64,000 bases of DNA, taken from NCBI RefSeq assembly GCF_026341275.1, contig NZ_JAIFZO010000002.1, forward strand, positions 8,524,118-8,588,117, written 5' to 3'. The notes beneath the pieces are model-generated. The model did not search any database, was not told the origin of the DNA, and worked only from the letters and a program-made list of their open reading frames with translations. The stretch's first letter is position 1, and every line of letters starts with the position of its first letter. Position numbers and translations under genes: made by a program. Source of the stretch: Streptomyces ortus. Lineage in GTDB: Bacteria > Actinomycetota > Actinomycetes > Streptomycetales > Streptomycetaceae. This document shows, piece after piece, positions 17,798-26,415 of the stretch.

Positions 17798-19104
17798 CCG
17801 GTCGCGAGGACGGGGCCGTGGAGACGGCAGCCCCCGAGAGCGCGGCGGACGTCCCGGGCGGGGAACTGGAGCCGAGGACCGCGGCCCTCGCCTCCTTCGA
17901 CGGGAACGGCGGTGCCGTGGAGCAGCCGCCGCCCGAGGGCGGTCGCCCGAGGCGCCGCGGGATGCGCATCGCACTGATCGTCGCGTGCGCGGTGGTGGTC
18001 ACCGTGGCAGCGGCCGGCGCCGCCACGGGCGTGTTCGGCGGCGGGGACGGCAAGACCGAGGCGACGGCGCCCTCCGGACCGCCCGCCACGGCGAAGGTGA
18101 AGCGGACGACGCTGACCAGCTCCCAGACCGTGGACGGGCAGCTCGGGTACGGCGACACCGCGGCGGTCCAGGCTCCCGGGTCGCCCGGCTCGGCGCAGTC
18201 CGGCGGGTCGGGACAGGGCGGTGGCGGGGCCGGCTCCGGGATCGTCACCTGGATGCCCTCGGACGGCGACACCATCACCCGCGGACAGCCGGTCTACAAG
18301 GTCGACCAGCGGTCGGTGCCACTGCTGTACGGCTCGGTGCCGCTGTACCGGACGCTGAAGCCGGGCGACAGCGGCAGCGACGTCAAGATGCTGGAGAAGA
18401 ACCTCAGGGCGCTCGGCTACCGGGGCTTCACGGTGGACGACACCTACGACTACGGCACGGCCGCCGCCGTGCAGAAGTGGCAGGACAAGCTCGGCCGTTC
18501 GCAGACCGGGGAGGTGCGGGTCGGCGACGCGCTGGTGGCCGCCGGCGCGCGGCGGGTCGCCAAGGGGGAGCTCGCCGTCGGCGACACCCTCGCCGGGGAC
18601 GTGCTCACTTGGACAGGCACCGATCGCGTGATCTCCGTCGACCTGCCCGTGCAGTACGCGGACCTGTCGAAGAAGGGCGGAGCCGCGACCGTCACACTGC
18701 CGGACAACACCACGGTGACCGCTGTGGTGACGGACATCGGGACACCGACGTCGTCGAAGGACTCCTCGGACTCCTCGTCCGCCGGAGGTTCGGGGGGTTC
18801 ACCGGGCTCGGGCTCCTCGAACGCCACCGTCCCGGTGGAGCTGAAGGTCGAGGACGCCGAGAAGATCGGCGCCTACCAGGCCGCCTCCGTGAGTGTCGAG
18901 TTCGCGTCCGAGACGCGCGCCGACGTGCTGGCCGTGCCGATCAGCGCCCTGTTCGCGCTGCCCGGCGGCGGCTACGCGGTCGAGGTGGTGACCGGGGCGA
19001 AGACGGAGTACCGCGATGTGAAGCTCGGGACGTTCGGCAACGGCATGGTGGAGGTCTCCGGCACCGGCATCACCGCGGGTACGGTCGTGGGGGTTCCGAA
19101 GTGA
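17794..19104 (+). CDS. HlyD/MacA-like membrane-fusion protein with peptidoglycan-binding domain
   Basis: A 436-residue protein, GTG start overlapping the lipoprotein stop. The cytosolic N-terminal segment of about 50 residues ends in RPRRRG, followed by one transmembrane helix (about residues 51-70). Outside lies a split lipoyl/beta-barrel fold; the hairpin is replaced by a Gly/Ser-rich stretch and then a peptidoglycan-binding type 1 domain (LKPGDSGSDVKMLEKNLRAL, about residues 188-250). A Ser/Gly linker near residues 325-345 divides the beta-barrel part, and the C terminus (VLAVPISALFALPGGGYAV) is the usual adaptor end. It probably links the MacB-type permease downstream to the cell wall. 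The next gene overlaps by 4 bases, so lipoprotein, adaptor, ATPase and permease form one export unit. Confidence 0.9.
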   Translation: MTGREDGAVETAAPESAADVPGGELEPRTAALASFDGNGGAVEQPPPEGGRPRRRGMRIALIVACAVVVTVAAAGAATGVFGGGDGKTEATAPSGPPATAKVKRTTLTSSQTVDGQLGYGDTAAVQAPGSPGSAQSGGSGQGGGGAGSGIVTWMPSDGDTITRGQPVYKVDQRSVPLLYGSVPLYRTLKPGDSGSDVKMLEKNLRALGYRGFTVDDTYDYGTAAAVQKWQDKLGRSQTGEVRVGDALVAAGARRVAKGELAVGDTLAGDVLTWTGTDRVISVDLPVQYADLSKKGGAATVTLPDNTTVTAVVTDIGTPTSSKDSSDSSSAGGSGGSPGSGSSNATVPVELKVEDAEKIGAYQAASVSVEFASETRADVLAVPISALFALPGGGYAVEVVTGAKTEYRDVKLGTFGNGMVEVSGTGITAGTVVGVPK

Positions 19105-19823
19105 CCGTCGCAGCCCACCCGGTGATCGAGCTGGCCGCAGTCAGCAAGTCGTACGGCGACGTGGCCGCCCTGACCGAGGCGGACCTGGTGGTCCACCGCG
19201 GCGAGATGCTCGCGGTCGTCGGTCCGTCGGGCTCGGGCAAGTCCACCATGCTCAACATCATGGGCACACTGGACCGCCCCTCGTCGGGAACGGTGGCGAT
19301 CGCCGGCCACGCCGTGGACTCCCTCAACGACCGCGAGCTGTCGGCGCTGCGGGCCGGCGCCATCGGCTTCGTCTTCCAGCAGTTCCACCTCGCCGCCGGA
19401 GTCCCCGCCCTCGACAGCGTGGCGGACGGCCTGCTGTACGGCGGACGGCCCCGCCGTGAGCGGCGGCGGCTCGCCGAGGCGGCGCTGCGCAGGGTGGGCC
19501 TCGGGCACCGGCTCCTGCACGAGCCGCAGCAGCTGTCCGGCGGTGAGAAGCAGCGGGTGGCGATCGCCCGCGCCGTGGTCGGCGATCCGCCGTTGCTGCT
19601 GGCCGACGAGCCGACCGGCGCCCTGGACTCCCGCTCGGGGACGGTGGTGCTGGAACTGCTCCACGAACTGCACGAGGCGGGGACGACGGTGGTCGTCATC
19701 ACCCACGACCGGGACGTCTCGGCGTCGCTGCCGCGCGAGGTCAGGGTCCGGGACGGGCGTATCGAGCACGATACGGGGGCCACGGGGCCCCGCGCCCTGG
19801 CGTACACGGGGGTGGATCGATGA
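19101..19823 (+). CDS. ABC transporter ATPase, MacB/LolD type
   Basis: A 240-residue nucleotide-binding protein starting at GTG 19101 (overlap with the adaptor stop). Walker A is GPSGSGKST, the Q loop lies in FVFQQFHL, the signature is LSGGEKQRVAIARA, Walker B is LLLADEPTGALD and the switch histidine is in ITHDRD. All are intact, so it should hydrolyse ATP. The sequence is typical of ATPases paired with FtsX-like permeases. It energizes the permease that follows with a 4-base overlap. In a peptide antibiotic cluster the likely role is export or self-protection; no substrate can be read from the sequence. Confidence 0.95.
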   Translation: MTVAAHPVIELAAVSKSYGDVAALTEADLVVHRGEMLAVVGPSGSGKSTMLNIMGTLDRPSSGTVAIAGHAVDSLNDRELSALRAGAIGFVFQQFHLAAGVPALDSVADGLLYGGRPRRERRRLAEAALRRVGLGHRLLHEPQQLSGGEKQRVAIARAVVGDPPLLLADEPTGALDSRSGTVVLELLHELHEAGTTVVVITHDRDVSASLPREVRVRDGRIEHDTGATGPRALAYTGVDR

Positions 19824-21076
19824 GCACGACGCAGTCGCCGCCGGCCGGCCAGGAGCGGCCCTGGGCCGAACTGCCCCCGCCGCCGCGGCCCCGGGCGGCC
19901 CGGCTGAGCCTGTCCGACGTGGCCCGGGTGGGCGGCTGGGGCCTGCGTTCGCGGCCCATGCGGGTCTTCCTCTCCGCCCTGGGCATCGCGATCGGCATCG
20001 CCGCGATGATCGGCGTGGTGGGCATCTCCACCTCGTCGACGAACGACCTGAACAAGCAACTGGCCGCCCTCGGCACCAATCTGCTCACGGTCTCCCCGGG
20101 CACCACCATGACCGGCGCGAACGCCCATCTGTCCGAGGACGCCGTCGCCATGGTCGGGAACCGCCCCGAGGTGATCTCGGCCTCCGCCACGGGGACCACG
20201 GACGCGAAGCTCTACCGCAACGACCGCATTCCGTCGGTGGAGTCCGGCAGCCTCTCGGTCAGCGCGGCGCGGACCGACCTGCTCAGGTCCATCGGCGGGA
20301 AGGTCGTGGACGGCCGCTGGCTCAACGGCGCCAGCAGCCGCTATCCGGCCGTGGTGCTGGGCTCGGAGACGGCACGCAGCCTCGGGATCCACCGGGCCGG
20401 CCCCGACGTGCAGGTGTGGCTCGGCAACTCCTGGTTCACCGTGGTGGGCCTGCTGGCGCACAACGAGCTGCTGCCAACGCTTGACACCCAGGCCTTCGTG
20501 GGCTGGACGGCGGCGGAGAAGGAGCTGTCCTTCGACGGCTATCCGACGACGATCTACACCCGGGCGAAGGACGCCGACGTCGAGAAGGTGCACGGCGTCC
20601 TGGGCGCCACGGTGTCTCCGGAGGACCCCAACGAGGTCAACGTCTCCCGTCCCTCCGACGCGCTGGCCGCCAAGAACGCGACGGACAAGACGCTGAGCGG
20701 GCTGCTGCTGGGCCTGGGCGGGGTTGCGCTGCTGGTCGGTGGCGTCGGGGTCGCCAACACCATGGTCATCTCGGTGCTGGAGCGGCGCTCGGAGATCGGG
20801 CTGCGCCGCTCGCTGGGCGCCACCCGGGGCCAGATCAGGATCCAGTTCCTCGCCGAGGCGCTGCTGCTGTCCGGGCTCGGCGGCGTGGGCGGCGTGCTGC
20901 TGGGCATCGGCGTGACCGACGGCTATGCCGCGTATCAGGGGTGGGCCGCCCTGGTGCCGCTGTGGGCGATGGCCGGCGGTCTGGCCGCGACCCTCGCCAT
21001 CGGCGGACTGGCCGGCTTCTACCCCGCGGTCCGTGCGGCCCGGCTGCCCCCGACGGAGGCCCTCGCGACCAACTAG
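19820..21076 (+). CDS. ABC permease, MacB/FtsX family
   Basis: A 418-residue permease (ATG overlapping the ATPase stop). It has a proline-rich cytosolic N terminus, a first transmembrane helix (about residues 55-75, VFLSALGIAIGIAAMIGVVGIS), a large external MacB periplasmic core domain (about 80-290) and three more helices with the conserved LERRSEIGLRRSLGATRG motif between helices 2 and 3. This four-helix layout is that of mechanotransmission-type MacB exporters, which move or extract substrates on the outer face rather than pumping across the membrane. It closes a run of coupled genes that can be followed from the NRPS. Confidence 0.94.
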   Translation: MSTTQSPPAGQERPWAELPPPPRPRAARLSLSDVARVGGWGLRSRPMRVFLSALGIAIGIAAMIGVVGISTSSTNDLNKQLAALGTNLLTVSPGTTMTGANAHLSEDAVAMVGNRPEVISASATGTTDAKLYRNDRIPSVESGSLSVSAARTDLLRSIGGKVVDGRWLNGASSRYPAVVLGSETARSLGIHRAGPDVQVWLGNSWFTVVGLLAHNELLPTLDTQAFVGWTAAEKELSFDGYPTTIYTRAKDADVEKVHGVLGATVSPEDPNEVNVSRPSDALAAKNATDKTLSGLLLGLGGVALLVGGVGVANTMVISVLERRSEIGLRRSLGATRGQIRIQFLAEALLLSGLGGVGGVLLGIGVTDGYAAYQGWAALVPLWAMAGGLAATLAIGGLAGFYPAVRAARLPPTEALATN

Positions 21077-21386
21077 CCGGCAGGGGCCGTGCCTTGACAG
21101 TTGACAAACCGGACCGCGGCGCCTCCGCCGTCCACCCCCGTGCGGAGGGGGCGTCGCACCCCGGGCCCGTGTCCAAGTGCTCGTGTCGGTCGGTTGGACG
21201 CTCTGTCGTGTCGGCGTCCGGCACGTGACACTGGTGACCCGACCGCACTCGTCCCGAATAAACAATACCTATATCCAGAAATTACTCCGCGGGGATTTCT
21301 CCTCGAATTGGTGAGCCTTGTTCGTCGCATTAGCGGCGGCTAAGGTTTTCTCATCCACCGAGGAATACGATCCAGTGGGAGCGATT
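21077..21386 (+). promoter_or_regulatory. 310-bp gap with likely promoter for mbtH and exporter
   Basis: No gene is seen here. Two adjacent TTGACA hexamers lie at 21094-21099 and 21101-21106, and an AT-rich block unusual for this genome (AATAAACAATACCTATATCC, about 21257-21276) precedes mbtH by about 110 bases. This suggests a separate promoter for mbtH and the ABC exporter. Promoter assignment is by eye only. Confidence 0.4.
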
Positions 21387-21611
21387 ATGGCGAACCCGTT
21401 CGACGACGAAAACGGGACCTTTCTGGTGCTCGTGAACAGGGAGAATCAGCACTCGTTGTGGCCTGCGTTCGCAGAGATTCCGAACGGCTGGCGGCTCGCT
21501 TTCGGTGAGGCCACGCGCAAGGAATGCCTCGCCTACGTGGAGGAGAACTGGACGGATCTTCGTCCGCAGAGCCTCATCGACGCGATGGAGAAGACCGAGG
21601 CGGCCCACTGA
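21387..21611 (+). CDS. mbtH: MbtH-like protein (NRPS adenylation chaperone)
   Basis: A 74-residue MbtH-family protein. ATG 21387 is chosen since MANPFDDENG is the standard family start and GGGAG precedes it; the open frame extends upstream but without family similarity. The signature NRENQHSLWP...PNGW and the closing TDLRPQSL are intact, including the two tryptophans that grip the Pro-Ala-rich surface of A domains. MbtH proteins bind adenylation domains and are often needed for solubility and activity of those that load Hpg, Dpg or Tyr in glycopeptide assembly. Its presence supports function of the three near-identical A domains upstream. Forty bases separate it from the exporter, so the two are probably one transcript. 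Confidence 0.97.
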   Translation: MANPFDDENGTFLVLVNRENQHSLWPAFAEIPNGWRLAFGEATRKECLAYVEENWTDLRPQSLIDAMEKTEAAH

Positions 21612-21651
21612 TGGCCGGCCGGACAGTGATGACGCGACCCGGGGAGTACCT

Positions 21652-23853
21652 GTGGCCATGATGGGCGGGCCCGGACCGGTCATGGTCCGATCCGACGGGC
21701 CGGATTCCTCGAACGACAGACAGCGGGCGAAGCCCGGAACGACGAAAAGAATCATTCCGTACACCCGTGGGCACCGCCGCTCCATCGGCTTTCTCGTGGT
21801 CTGCACCACGCTGAACGCCCTCTGCGCGGTGGCCCCGCCCCTGCTGCTCAAGTACCTGATCGACGACGGCGTCATGGCCGGGGACACCGGGACCGTGGTC
21901 TGGCTCGCGGTCGCGGTCGCCGCGGTCTCCGTCCTGGCCGCGCTGGTGGGCTTCGGGGAGACCTGGTTCTCCGCCCAGGTCAGCGAAGGCCTGGTCTACG
22001 ACCTGCGTGTGAAGGTCTTCGACCATGTGCAGCGGCAGTCGCTCGCCTTCTTCACCCGGGCGCAGACCGGTGCCCTGGTGAGCCGGCTGAACACCGACGT
22101 GATCGGCGCCCAGCAGGCGGTCACCCAGATGCTCTCCACCGTGGTGTCCTCCGGACTGACCGTCGTGTTCGTGCTGGCCACGATGTTCTACCTGTCCTGG
22201 ACGATCACCCTGATCTCCCTGGTGCTGGTCCCGCTCTTCATCCTTCCCGGCCGCCTCATCGGCCGCCGCCTGCAGGGCCTGGCCCGTCGGCACATGCAGG
22301 TCAACGCCGAGATGGGCTCGCTCATGCACGAGCGGTTCAACGTCGCCGGCGCGCTCCTCGCCAAGCTCTACAGCCGCCCGGACCGGGAGACCGCCCGCTA
22401 TGCGCGGCTCGCCGCCCGCGGCCGTGACATCGGGGTCCGTAACTCGGTCTCCATGAAGATGCTCTTCCTGTCGACCATGTTCATCGGCTCGGTCGCCACC
22501 GCCGTGGTCTACGGCGTAGGCGGAGTGCTCTCCGTGCACGGCGCCTTCCGCATCGGCACCCTGGTGGCCCTCACCACGCTGCTCACCCGGTTGATGGCTC
22601 CGGTGGGCCAGTTGTCGAACGCCCAGGCCGACGCGATGACGGCGCTCGTCAGCTTCGACCGGCTCTTCGAGATTCTCGATCTCCGGCCGTTGGTCACCGA
22701 GAAACCCGACGCGGTGGCGCTGCCACCCGCCGCGACCCGCGACACGGCTCCCCGCGTCGAGTTCCGAGGGGTGTCGTTCCGTCACCCGAGGCCCGCCGAC
22801 GTCTCGTTGGCCTCTCTGGAGGACTTCGCCACGCCGACGGCCGAGCGTGACGGTGACAGCTGGGCGCTGCGCGACCTCAGCTTCACCGTCCCGGCCGGCA
22901 AGCTGACCGCGCTGGTCGGCCCGTCCGGGGCGGGCAAGACCACCATCACCCACCTGGTGCCGCGGCTGTACGACCCGGAGGAGGGGACCGTCCTCATCGA
23001 CGGCCGCGACGTGCGCGACCTGACGCTGGAGTCGCTGAGCGACACGGTCGGGATGGTCACCCAGGACGGGCACCTGCTGCACACCACCATCCGGGAGAAC
23101 CTGCTCTACGCCCGCCCGGACGCCACCGAGGAGGAACTGGTCGCGGCCTGCCGGGCCGCACAGATCTGGCGGCTCGTCGCCTCGCTGCCCGACGGCCTGG
23201 ACACCATGGTCGGCGACCGCGGATACCGGCTCTCCGGGGGCGAGAAGCAGCGCGTCGCCATGGCCCGGCTGCTGCTCAAGGCCCCGCCGGTGGTCGTGCT
23301 CGACGAGGCGACGGCGCATCTCGACTCCGAGTCCGAGGCCGCCCTGCAGCGGGCCCTCAAGACCGCGCTGGCCGGCCGGACCTCGCTGGTCATCGCGCAT
23401 CGCCTGTCCACCGTCCGGGACGCCGACCAGATCCTCGTCCTCGACCAGGGGCGGATCGTGGAGCGCGGCACCCATGACGAACTGCTCATGCTCGGCGGGC
23501 TCTACGCCGAGCTCTACCGCACGCAGTTCGCCCGGCCCGCCCTCGACGGTGAGGACGACAGCGAGGTCGAGGGGCTGCCGGAGCAGCGGGTTCCGGAGCC
23601 GGTGGGCCCCGGTGGCGGGCCGGTCGTCTTCGGTCCTGGAGGTCCTGGAGGCACTGGAGGCCCTGGAGGTCCTGGAGGTCCTGGCGGTCCGCGGGTGGTC
23701 GGTGGTCCCGGGATGGTCGGTGGTCCGGGGATGGGCGGGCCCGGCGGCGGGCCGGTCGTCTTCGGCCCCGGTGGCCTGGGTGGCCCGGGTGGCCCCGGCG
23801 GCCCCGAGGGCCCGGGTGGCCGGGGTGGTCCAGGGGGTCCCCGAACCCGCTGA
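21652..23853 (+). CDS. ABCB-type exporter (fused TM-NBD) with Gly/Pro-rich tail
   Basis: A 733-residue half transporter; GTG 21652 is preferred because GGGGAG lies 5 bases upstream, though ATG 21658 is possible. Residues about 40-330 form six transmembrane helices, followed by a nucleotide-binding domain with Walker A GPSGAGKTT, signature LSGGEKQRVAMARLL, Walker B VVVLDEATAHLDSES and H-loop IAHRLS. A short insertion (ADVSLASLEDFATPTAERDG) sits before the NBD. Glycopeptide clusters usually encode one such exporter for the finished peptide, and this is the probable role. Oddly, it ends in about 85 residues of GGP-type repeats with two copies of GPVVFGPGG, an extension not expected in the family. 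Confidence 0.94.
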   Translation: MAMMGGPGPVMVRSDGPDSSNDRQRAKPGTTKRIIPYTRGHRRSIGFLVVCTTLNALCAVAPPLLLKYLIDDGVMAGDTGTVVWLAVAVAAVSVLAALVGFGETWFSAQVSEGLVYDLRVKVFDHVQRQSLAFFTRAQTGALVSRLNTDVIGAQQAVTQMLSTVVSSGLTVVFVLATMFYLSWTITLISLVLVPLFILPGRLIGRRLQGLARRHMQVNAEMGSLMHERFNVAGALLAKLYSRPDRETARYARLAARGRDIGVRNSVSMKMLFLSTMFIGSVATAVVYGVGGVLSVHGAFRIGTLVALTTLLTRLMAPVGQLSNAQADAMTALVSFDRLFEILDLRPLVTEKPDAVALPPAATRDTAPRVEFRGVSFRHPRPADVSLASLEDFATPTAERDGDSWALRDLSFTVPAGKLTALVGPSGAGKTTITHLVPRLYDPEEGTVLIDGRDVRDLTLESLSDTVGMVTQDGHLLHTTIRENLLYARPDATEEELVAACRAAQIWRLVASLPDGLDTMVGDRGYRLSGGEKQRVAMARLLLKAPPVVVLDEATAHLDSESEAALQRALKTALAGRTSLVIAHRLSTVRDADQILVLDQGRIVERGTHDELLMLGGLYAELYRTQFARPALDGEDDSEVEGLPEQRVPEPVGPGGGPVVFGPGGPGGTGGPGGPGGPGGPRVVGGPGMVGGPGMGGPGGGPVVFGPGGLGGPGGPGGPEGPGGRGGPGGPRTR
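23604..23850 (+). repeat. Collagen-like GGP-encoding repeat tract
   Basis: The 3' end of the exporter gene is a run of 9-12-bp units of the type GGTCCTGGAGGC / GGTGGCCCGGGT encoding (Gly-Gly-Pro)n. It contains a longer duplicated element encoding GPVVFGPGG (near 23618-23641 and 23750-23773). Such tracts expand and contract by slippage. Confidence 0.85.
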
Positions 23854-23871
23854 TCCCCTTTCCGATCTCCG

Positions 23872-23916
23872 AGCGGTGCCCGCGACGCCCCTGTGGCGCT
23901 CCTGGGCACCGCTTTT
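23872..23916 (+). terminator. Rho-independent terminator after the exporter
   Basis: A perfect 10-bp stem (AGCGGTGCCC at 23872-23881 pairing with GGGCACCGCT at 23904-23913) followed by a short T run. It lies 18 bases past the exporter stop. Confidence 0.7.
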
Positions 23917-23970
23917 GTCGTCCCGTCAACCCCTACGCCGAGGGGCCGTTCGCCCGGAAGCAGGGGTTTC

Positions 23971-23996
23971 GAACGTATTGGGGGACTGTTACGTTC
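23971..23996 (+). promoter_or_regulatory. Inverted repeat GAACGTA-N12-TACGTTC, candidate operator
   Basis: Perfect 7-bp arms at 23971-23977 and 23990-23996, about 180 bases upstream of the StrR-like regulator gene, inside a 324-bp gap (23854-24177) with no coding region. It may be the site of autoregulation. It is not the exact StrR/Bbr consensus as I remember it, so the assignment is tentative. Confidence 0.4.
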
Positions 23997-24177
23997 TGTC
24001 CTGTCCGATGCGGGCGGTATGTGTGGTGCCAGGCGCCTGAATAGGGATGATGCCGGTGCGGCCGCACTGCACGGCAGTGGCCCCGCGGCGGACGGTACGG
24101 AAGGAAATTCCTCTTCGAGAACGAGAACGAGAGCGGCCGCTCGTCGTGATGGCGGCGAGGGCCGGTGAGGAGCAGGG

Positions 24178-25233
24178 GTGGAAACCGGGGGAGTCATCGT
24201 TCAACAATCCATACTGGAAGTGGAAATCGACGCGTTACGGCCGACCGGGTCACCGAGGCTGGCCGGCGAAAGACAGGAACACATCGAGCTGCTCGCGGCG
24301 GTGCCGACCCCGCTGCCGCCGATCATCGTCCACCGCCCCACGATGCGGGTCATCGACGGCTTCCACCGGGTGCGCGCCGCCCGGCTGCGGGGGGACACCA
24401 CCATCGCCGCCCGCTTCTTCGACGGCGACGAGTCGGACGCCTTCGTCCTCGCGGTCCAACTGAACGTCACCCACGGGCTTCCGCTCGCCCTGCCCGACCG
24501 GCAGAGCGCCGCGGAACGGATCATGGCCTCCCACCCCCACTGGTCCGATCGCCGAGTGGCCTCGGTCGCAGGCATCGCCCCCGGAACCGTCGGCGAGATC
24601 CGCCGCCGCCTGGGCTCCGGCGCCGCCGACCCGGAGGCGCGCCGACTCGGCCAGGACGGCCGGATGCGCCCGCTCGACGGGACCGCCGGCCGCCTCCGTG
24701 CCGGTGAACTGCTGTCCCGACAACCAAATCTGTCGCTGCGTCAGGTCGCCCGCGCGGCCGGCATCTCCCCGGAGACCGTGCGCGACGTGCGCAACCGCCT
24801 GCGGAACGGGGAGGACCTGCTGCCCCGTTCGCGCCGCCGCGACAGCGACACCGAACCGCGCCACGCAGCCGCGCCCGAGGCCGGCACCAGCGAGGACACC
24901 CGGCCCGCGCCCGTCCCGGCACCACGCGGCGAACCCGCGACCGGGCGGCGGGCCCACCCCCTCGGGCGGTCCCGCGCGGACGTGGCGCCCGACCGTGTCG
25001 TGCTGGTCAAGCGGCTGGCCGCCGATCCGGCGCTGCGTTTCTCCGAGACCGGCCGCTGTCTGCTGCGGCTCCTCGCGATCCACACGGTCCGGGAGGAGGA
25101 GTGGGAGGCGATCATCGGGAACGTCCCGCCGCACTGCAGCGGTGTCGTCGCCGACCTCGCGGTCCAACTGGCCGACAAGTGGGCGGACTTCGCGACCCGG
25201 GTGAGAAGTGATGTCACCGCCTCGGTCGGCTGA
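24178..25233 (+). CDS. StrR-like ParB-domain transcriptional activator
   Basis: A 351-residue regulator. GTG 24178 sits 5 bases after GAGGAG. Residues about 10-110 form a ParB/Sulfiredoxin-type domain with the characteristic VIDGFHRVRAARLRG motif; about 115-140 and 180-205 contain helix-turn-helix segments (WSDRRVASVAGIAPGTVGEI and LSLRQVARAAGISPETVRDV). A disordered Pro/Arg stretch leads to a conserved C-terminal domain from about residue 275. This is the architecture of StrR and of Bbr/Tei15*-type activators in glycopeptide clusters, so it is the prime candidate pathway activator. Residue 20 is encoded by TTA (24235-24237), the codon read by the bldA tRNA in Streptomyces, which would delay expression to the developmental phase. 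A degraded second copy follows directly. Confidence 0.93.
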   Translation: METGGVIVQQSILEVEIDALRPTGSPRLAGERQEHIELLAAVPTPLPPIIVHRPTMRVIDGFHRVRAARLRGDTTIAARFFDGDESDAFVLAVQLNVTHGLPLALPDRQSAAERIMASHPHWSDRRVASVAGIAPGTVGEIRRRLGSGAADPEARRLGQDGRMRPLDGTAGRLRAGELLSRQPNLSLRQVARAAGISPETVRDVRNRLRNGEDLLPRSRRRDSDTEPRHAAAPEAGTSEDTRPAPVPAPRGEPATGRRAHPLGRSRADVAPDRVVLVKRLAADPALRFSETGRCLLRLLAIHTVREEEWEAIIGNVPPHCSGVVADLAVQLADKWADFATRVRSDVTASVG

Positions 25234-25289
25234 CCGCCGCACTGTCCGGAGCCCCGGATCCCCCGGATCCAGGCACCCCCTGGGGCGTA

Positions 25290-25965
25290 GGGGTCCGCCT
25301 GGCCGGAGGGTGTCCGGAACACAAACAAGTGCTCGCGGTGGCGCTCAACCCGCTGCCGCCGATCACGGTGCACCGGCCGATGATGCGGGTCATCGACGGC
25401 TACCACCGGTTGAAAGCCGCCCGGTTGCGCGGCGAGAGCAGGATCGCCGCCCGCTTCTTCGACGGGGACGAAACGGCGGCCTTCATCCTGGCGGTGAGGC
25501 TCAACGTCACTCACGGCCTGCCGCTGGCGCTCGCCGATCGCAAGCGCGCCGCAGAGAGCATCGTCGCCTCGGATCCCCCGGTTGGGCAACGGCGAGTACC
25601 CGTTGCCCCGGCGGCGCCGGCGGGAGGCCGCACCGGACGAGGAACGGACCGTAGGAGGGGAGTTCGGGGAATTGAGGCCCGTCCGGTCGGGCCGGCGGAC
25701 CCGTCCGGACGTCGTGCGGGCTTCGGAGCACGCCGTGCTGGTCAAGCGGCTGATGGCCGACCCGGCACTGCGCTCCAGTGAGACGGGCCGCAATCTGCTG
25801 CGTCTGCTCGCTCTGCACGCGCTGCGCAAGGAGGAGTGGGAGGTGATCATCAGCAACGTCCCGCCGCATTGCAGTGACATCGTGGCCGACCTCGCCCGGC
25901 AGTTCGCCGACCTGTGGTCGGAGTTCGCCGAGAGGATCGGGGAGGACGTCGCGCGGATCGGCTGA
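25290..25965 (+). pseudogene. Decayed second copy of the StrR-like regulator
   Basis: This stretch repeats the StrR-like gene but is broken. The first piece, readable from about 25290 with its only plausible start at GTG 25329, matches the ParB-like domain (MRVIDGYHRLKAARLRG) and runs to ASDPP. There about 290 bases of the parent gene, holding both helix-turn-helix segments, are missing. The frame then changes, resuming as RLGNGEYPLPRRRRRE (opposite NRLRNGEDLLPRSRRR of the parent) and continuing through an intact C-terminal domain (VLVKRLMADPALRSSETGRNLLRLL) to the stop at 25965. The N-terminal 30 or so residues are also eroded. The C-terminal half alone could be translated from an internal start near 25582, but without a DNA-binding region. 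Confidence 0.85.
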
Positions 25966-25982
25966 GCCCGCGCCTCGGACAG

Positions 25983-26019
25983 GGGGCCGTCGCGAAAGGT
26001 GCGCTTTCGCGACGGCCCC
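25983..26019 (+). terminator. Strong 16-bp stem terminator
   Basis: A perfect 16-bp inverted repeat (arms 25983-25998 and 26004-26019) with a 5-base GTGCG loop, 17 bases after the StrR-like pseudogene stop. It has no T run, which is common for actinomycete terminators. It closes the regulator transcript before the LuxR gene. Confidence 0.8.
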
Positions 26020-26415
26020 GAGTCGTGTACGGGTCGGGAAAGTGGCGTGAACCATTCCGCTCTTGCTTTACCGGGAGAGGTTGTGTATTTCTCTTTAAAT
26101 ATTCCATGAATTCTCGGTACGGGATGGTGACTCGGAGTCAGTATCGATGAAGCGTCTGGCAGGAACAGGTCTACGAACCTCACGTTCCGTAAGGTCAGCG
26201 GCTCCACGTGGCGTCCAGTACCACCTGCATTGCCGAGCCCGGTGCCCGTAAGAGCGCTCGCGTGCAGTTCCTGACGGCTCCGGACGGCCGGCCCTTCCGG
26301 GTCTCTATCTGAAAACAACCCCCCATTCTCAGGCTGAGTGTCCGAAATCTTGCCCGTGTCGGCGTGAATAAGACGCTATCCTGAAATGCGCTGATTGATC
26401 GGTGAAGGTACGGGG
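26020..26415 (+). promoter_or_regulatory. AT-rich upstream region of the LuxR regulator
   Basis: No coding sequence is seen. The stretch is much richer in A+T than its surroundings, for example TTTCTCTTTAAATATTCCATG near 26090 and TATCTGAAAACAACC near 26307, consistent with a promoter and a long leader for the LuxR/LAL gene. I see no convincing operator. Confidence 0.4.
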
